Assembly (NCBI GenBank): GCA_026989015.1
Contig: JALSKD010000006.1
Coordinates: forward strand, 1-34,813
Direction: 5' to 3'
Source: Gammaproteobacteria bacterium
GTDB taxonomy: Bacteria; Pseudomonadota; Gammaproteobacteria; GCA-001735895
Length of the DNA stretch: 34,813 nucleotides
The notes below the pieces were generated by a model. It was not told where the DNA came from, did no database searches, and saw only the letters and a program-made list of their open reading frames with translations. Position numbers and translations under genes: made by a program. Below, piece after piece: positions 32,516-34,813 of this stretch (its first letter is position 1; each line of letters opens with the position of its first letter).

Positions 32516-33480
32516 ACTACGCCGTACTGTTGTTCTGGCTGGCCGCAACGAGCGTGAGCGCCGCCGCAAGCGAACCCGGAACCTGCCCGACCCAGGGCAA
32601 CTGGCTGCAGGTACTGGGCTCCGGCGGGCCGGAAGTGCAGGACCGGCGCGCTTCAACCAGCTACCTGATCTGGATCGACGGCAAGGCGCGCCTGCTGGTG
32701 GATGCCGGTGGCGGGTCAGCGCTGCGCTTTGGCGAGGCGGGTGCAGGGGTGAAAACGCTGGACGCGGTGGTCTTCAGCCATTTCCATGTCGATCACAGCG
32801 CGGACTTTCCGGCGCTGGTCAAATCGTCCTTCTTCGAAGGGCGCGAGCGGGGGCTGCCGGTACTCGGCCCGTCGGGCAACCACTTTCTGCCTTCGGCGAC
32901 CGAATTCGTTCAACGCCTGTTCGACGCTGAAAACGGAGTCTGGCCCTACCTGGCTCACTTCCTCCCGGGAGAGCGGCATTTTTCCTATGCCCTCGAGCCG
33001 CAGGACATCGACGCCGAGGCCGATGACATCCGGCAGGTATGGGAAAACGAACGCATGACGCTGAGCGCAGCCCGCGCCCACCACGGTCCGCTTCCGGCCC
33101 TGTCCTGGCGGGTGGATATCAAGGGCGGAGGATCCGTCACCTTCAGCGGCGACATGAGCGGCCGCTATGCGCAGCTGCCGGAGCTGGCCCATGGCAATGA
33201 CCTCCTGGTGGCTCATCATGCGATTGCCGAGGACACCACCGGGGTCGGCCGCCTGCTGCACATGCCGCCTTCGCTGATCGGCGATTTCGCCGCCAGGGCC
33301 GGAGTTGGCCGCCTGATCCTCTCGCACCGCATGCTGCGCAGCCTCGGCCGCGAAGCCGAGAGCCTGGCGCTGATCCGCAAGCGCTACACGGGCCCGATCG
33401 ACCTGGCCGAAGACCTGGACTGCTATCCCATCGTACCGGCAGCCACAAAAAAACCCGCCGCGGCGGGTTTTGTACACTGA
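32512..33480 (+). CDS. Exported metallo-beta-lactamase-fold hydrolase
   Basis: A 322-residue protein with a signal peptide (MNYAVLLFWLAATSVSAAAS) and a metallo-beta-lactamase fold. The metal motif is H90-F-H92-V-D94-H95 in VVFSHFHVDHSADFP, followed by later ligand candidates in VTFSGDMSG and LVAHHAI and a last His in LILSHRM. The arrangement resembles RNase Z-like members, but export argues for a periplasmic hydrolase. Its ATG overlaps the permease stop as ATGA. The last codons (KKPAAAGFVH) are read through a perfect palindrome that looks like the operon terminator. Confidence 0.88.
   Translation: MNYAVLLFWLAATSVSAAASEPGTCPTQGNWLQVLGSGGPEVQDRRASTSYLIWIDGKARLLVDAGGGSALRFGEAGAGVKTLDAVVFSHFHVDHSADFPALVKSSFFEGRERGLPVLGPSGNHFLPSATEFVQRLFDAENGVWPYLAHFLPGERHFSYALEPQDIDAEADDIRQVWENERMTLSAARAHHGPLPALSWRVDIKGGGSVTFSGDMSGRYAQLPELAHGNDLLVAHHAIAEDTTGVGRLLHMPPSLIGDFAARAGVGRLILSHRMLRSLGREAESLALIRKRYTGPIDLAEDLDCYPIVPAATKKPAAAGFVH
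33450..33471. terminator. Terminator palindrome inside the last codons of the hydrolase gene
   Basis: AAAACCCGCCG directly followed by its complement CGGCGGGTTTT: perfect 11-bp arms with A and T tracts, which can terminate transcription in both directions. It lies before the stop at 33480 and close to the convergent zinc-ribbon gene. In RNA the central pairs must open to form a loop. Confidence 0.75.
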
Positions 33481-33494
33481 CCGCGTTCCGGCCG

Positions 33495-33689
33495 TCAGTC
33501 CTTGCGTGTCATGTCCTGACCACAGCACATCGGCGACTTGATCATGCCGTGTCCTTCCGGACATTTGGCCACATGGACCACCTCGCCTTCCTCGGTGGTG
33601 ATGCTATCATGCACCAGTTGTTCATCGCAGGTGCCGCAGGTCATGGTGCCCAGGCTCATGCCACAGACTTCACAGACATAGATGGCCAT
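33495..33689 (-). CDS. Small zinc-ribbon-like protein
   Basis: A 64-residue protein with seven cysteines: C6 and C9 (YVCEVCG), C18 and C21 (TCGTC), C43, and C55/C56 (SPMCCGQDM). C6/C9 and C18/C21 form two knuckles of a zinc ribbon or rubredoxin-like site, and a second metal site may use C43, H47 and C55/C56. GGAGG lies about nine bases before the ATG at 33689. A longer frame to 33869 runs through the promoter and the opposite gene. Related small proteins occur in sulfur-metabolising proteobacteria (recollection). Function is unknown; metal or electron handling is plausible. Confidence 0.82.
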   Translation of the reverse strand: MAIYVCEVCGMSLGTMTCGTCDEQLVHDSITTEEGEVVHVAKCPEGHGMIKSPMCCGQDMTRKD

Positions 33690-33708
33690 TGTATTTCCTC
33701 CAGTGTAA

Positions 33709-33727
33709 GGCCGGACATGATCCGGCC
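33709..33727 (-). promoter_or_regulatory. Hairpin in the leader of the zinc-ribbon gene
   Basis: Perfect 7-bp inverted repeat GGCCGGA (33709-33715) and TCCGGCC (33721-33727) with a five-base loop, just upstream of the ribosome-binding site. A -10-like TATTAT lies further upstream on the minus strand. It could be an operator or an RNA hairpin. Confidence 0.45.
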
Positions 33728-33862
33728 GCATAATACCTGCTGAATACCGACCGACGGACCGGTGGTCATTCAGCGCCTTGCCTGAAGTGTGTCGCAACTC
33801 ACATTTTTTGGCAACTCGATTTCTACAATGAGCTGTCCGCCACACCGCAGTACCGACACAGC

Positions 33863-34066
33863 ATGACAACCGACGACACCGTTGTAGACCTCCACCCCGA
33901 ACTCAACATCGACGACGACGCCACCCTGTGGCAGAGCGAGGAAGACAGGGAACGCCTGCTCGACCACGAGCTGGACGATGACGACACAACACTCGTCGAT
34001 ACCACCATCGGCCTGGTCGAGACCGCCGCCCGCCGCCAGCCCTTCTGGCGACTCGCGTTCGGCTAG
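33863..34066 (+). CDS. Small acidic protein, unknown
   Basis: A 67-residue protein dominated by Asp and Glu (DLHPELNIDDDATLWQ, then LLDHELDDDDTTLVDTT) with a basic-aromatic end (ARRQPFWRLAFG). No domain is recognised. It is divergent from the zinc-ribbon gene. The ATG has no clear ribosome-binding site, so confidence is moderate; amino-acid composition and codon bias look real. A -10-like TACAAT lies at 33824-33829. Confidence 0.5.
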   Translation: MTTDDTVVDLHPELNIDDDATLWQSEEDRERLLDHELDDDDTTLVDTTIGLVETAARRQPFWRLAFG

Positions 34067-34505
34067 CGGACTGGCAGCTGCCCGCCCGGCTTTCTTATCG
34101 AGCGCCGGGCGTGGCGTTCACGGGTTGACCCTCACCAGGGGGATGTTCCCCCGGTGGCTTTGCCGCAGCCGGCGGGCACACATTCGCCGCCCTGGACCAT
34201 CAGGCCTGTCAGGTACGCCGACCGGCCGTATGTCTTTCTGCTCGCCCATACCGGCAGCGGGCAGGCGTCCCTCCCTCTCGATGGATGGCGCAACCCGACA
34301 ATCCGCCCGGCAAAAACCTTTCTCCTGGTCTCTTTCACCTCATCCGGATACGAGCCTGCCGACAACCGGTAGGATACGCGGATGAAAAGCAGCGCATTCC
34401 CTTTATAATCCGACCATGGAACCGCCTTGTCTGCTCAGCAATGGAGATGCGACATCGGTCTCTGAACCCCCACTTACCGACCAGATACCGCAGGACTCAC
34501 CCGCC
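34067..34505. other. Gene-poor structured stretch
   Basis: No convincing gene in about 440 bases. It contains two stable inverted repeats: GCCCGGC (34084-34090) with GCCGGGC (34104-34110), and CACC-A-GGGGGA (34133-34143) with TCCCCC-GGTG (34147-34156). A perfect -10 TATAAT (34404-34409) probably serves the gene at 34506, though its -35 is weak. Short ORFs on both strands here lack ribosome-binding sites and coding character. Confidence 0.5.
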
Positions 34506-34706
34506 ATGAATCTATCACGCAGAACCTTCCTGTCCCTCCCCCTGCTGCTGGCAGCGAGGCCCGTCCCGGCTCAACAACCGGCACCTGGAAACGAACTCTG
34601 GATGATCCAGCCGCAACTGCCCACTCCGCCGCTGCGTTACCGCTACGCCTATCCTGGCATCGAATATGCCGTTCCCTTGGCCGCCAGTGGGTTGCCCCTC
34701 GAATAA
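34506..34706 (+). pseudogene. Tat-exported Ig-like protein, apparently truncated by an insertion sequence
   Basis: The 66-residue ORF starts with a twin-arginine signal peptide (SRRTFLSLPLLLAARPVPA). The mature part (LRYRYAYPGIEYAVPLAASG) reads like the start of a putative Ig (He_PIG) domain, which normally continues as AASGG with PPY. Instead the sequence diverges at about 34691 into LPLE and a stop, just before a transposase gene. This suggests that an insertion sequence entered at about 34691-34694 and supplied the stop codon. The rest of the gene would lie beyond the window. An intact 66-residue protein is a less likely alternative. Confidence 0.55.
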
Positions 34707-34813
34707 ACTGGACACAAATTTGGTCGTAGAGTGAAGTAGCGACAGGAGGTGTCCATGAGTGAGAAGAAGCAACCGAAACGGTGGTCGGCGAAGCGCAAGC
34801 AGGAAGTGGTGCT
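34691..34813 (+). mobile_element. Left end of an insertion sequence (partial)
   Basis: Inferred from the disrupted gene on the left and the transposase start on the right. The sequence holds an inverted repeat TGGACAC (34709-34715) with GTGTCCA (34749-34755) around the transposase ribosome-binding site. The exact terminus is uncertain: about 34691-34694 if judged by the loss of the Ig motif, or 34709 if judged by the TGGACAC repeat. The right end is outside the window. Confidence 0.5.
34755..34813 (+). CDS. Transposase, N-terminal fragment (cut by window edge)
   Basis: Only the first ~20 residues are present (MSEKKQPKRWSAKRKQEVV...). A basic start of the type RWSAKRKQE is typical of the helix-turn-helix OrfA-like proteins of IS3-like insertion sequences. 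AGGAGGT lies seven bases before the ATG. The family cannot be fixed from so short a piece. It continues past the window. Confidence 0.6.
   Translation, partial: MSEKKQPKRWSAKRKQEVV

Noticed and set aside
34132-34372. Short overlapping ORFs on both strands (34132-34365 minus, 34154-34372 plus)
   Set aside because: No ribosome-binding site, no domain, and they overlap strong inverted repeats.

Overview
The window is about 34.8 kb of GC-rich (roughly 63% by eye), densely coding chromosomal DNA. Gene content points to a gammaproteobacterium: class Ia nrdA-nrdB with two ATP-cones and NrdR boxes, a NhaA that keeps the E. coli residue numbering, a Mak-type fructokinase, PdxH, and a DUF3106/sigma/DUF3619-like operon. 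No rRNA, tRNA, CRISPR array or prophage was seen. The exact genus cannot be read from the sequence.

Layout, left to right. 1-5072: a frameshifted HDOD gene (cut by the window edge), a ferritin-like protein, pdxH, and the leftward pair pyk - Na/Pi cotransporter. 5073-5358: a regulatory intergenic region with a perfect CRP/Vfr-type half-site pair and a likely small RNA ending in a textbook terminator. 5359-9723: a DUF4382 lipoprotein, then a compact operon of a small secreted protein, a DUF3106 protein, a barrel-like exported protein, an ECF-type sigma factor and a DUF3619-like membrane protein. A perfect 11-bp hairpin covers the ribosome-binding site of its first gene. 9728-15295: fructokinase (leftward), then nrdA-nrdB behind a promoter overlapped by two NrdR boxes and a ~290-nt leader. 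15374-18313: a small membrane protein, NhaA, and a ClC channel.

18297-26721 (all leftward) is the most unusual part. It is a six-gene operon with tight or overlapping junctions: a stand-alone adenylating ligase, a carrier protein, an acyl-CoA-dehydrogenase-like flavoprotein lacking the usual catalytic Glu, a DUF1839 protein with Cys/His/Asp motifs like papain-fold acyltransferases, a GH2 glycosidase, and a double alpha/beta hydrolase. The set suggests that an amino or carboxylic acid is activated, held on the carrier protein, modified, and transferred to an acceptor, possibly a glycan. The product is unknown. A lipoprotein with a fibronectin-III-like domain is transcribed divergently from it.

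27316-33480: a class I glutamine amidotransferase, a small leftward secreted protein, then a rightward operon (membrane protein, DUF364, unknown, ATP-grasp, APC permease, metallo-beta-lactamase-fold hydrolase) joined mostly by ATGA overlaps. A terminator palindrome lies inside the last codons. 33495-34813: a zinc-ribbon protein, a small acidic protein, a structured gene-poor stretch, and a Tat-exported protein that appears to be cut off by an insertion sequence whose first transposase codons reach the right edge.
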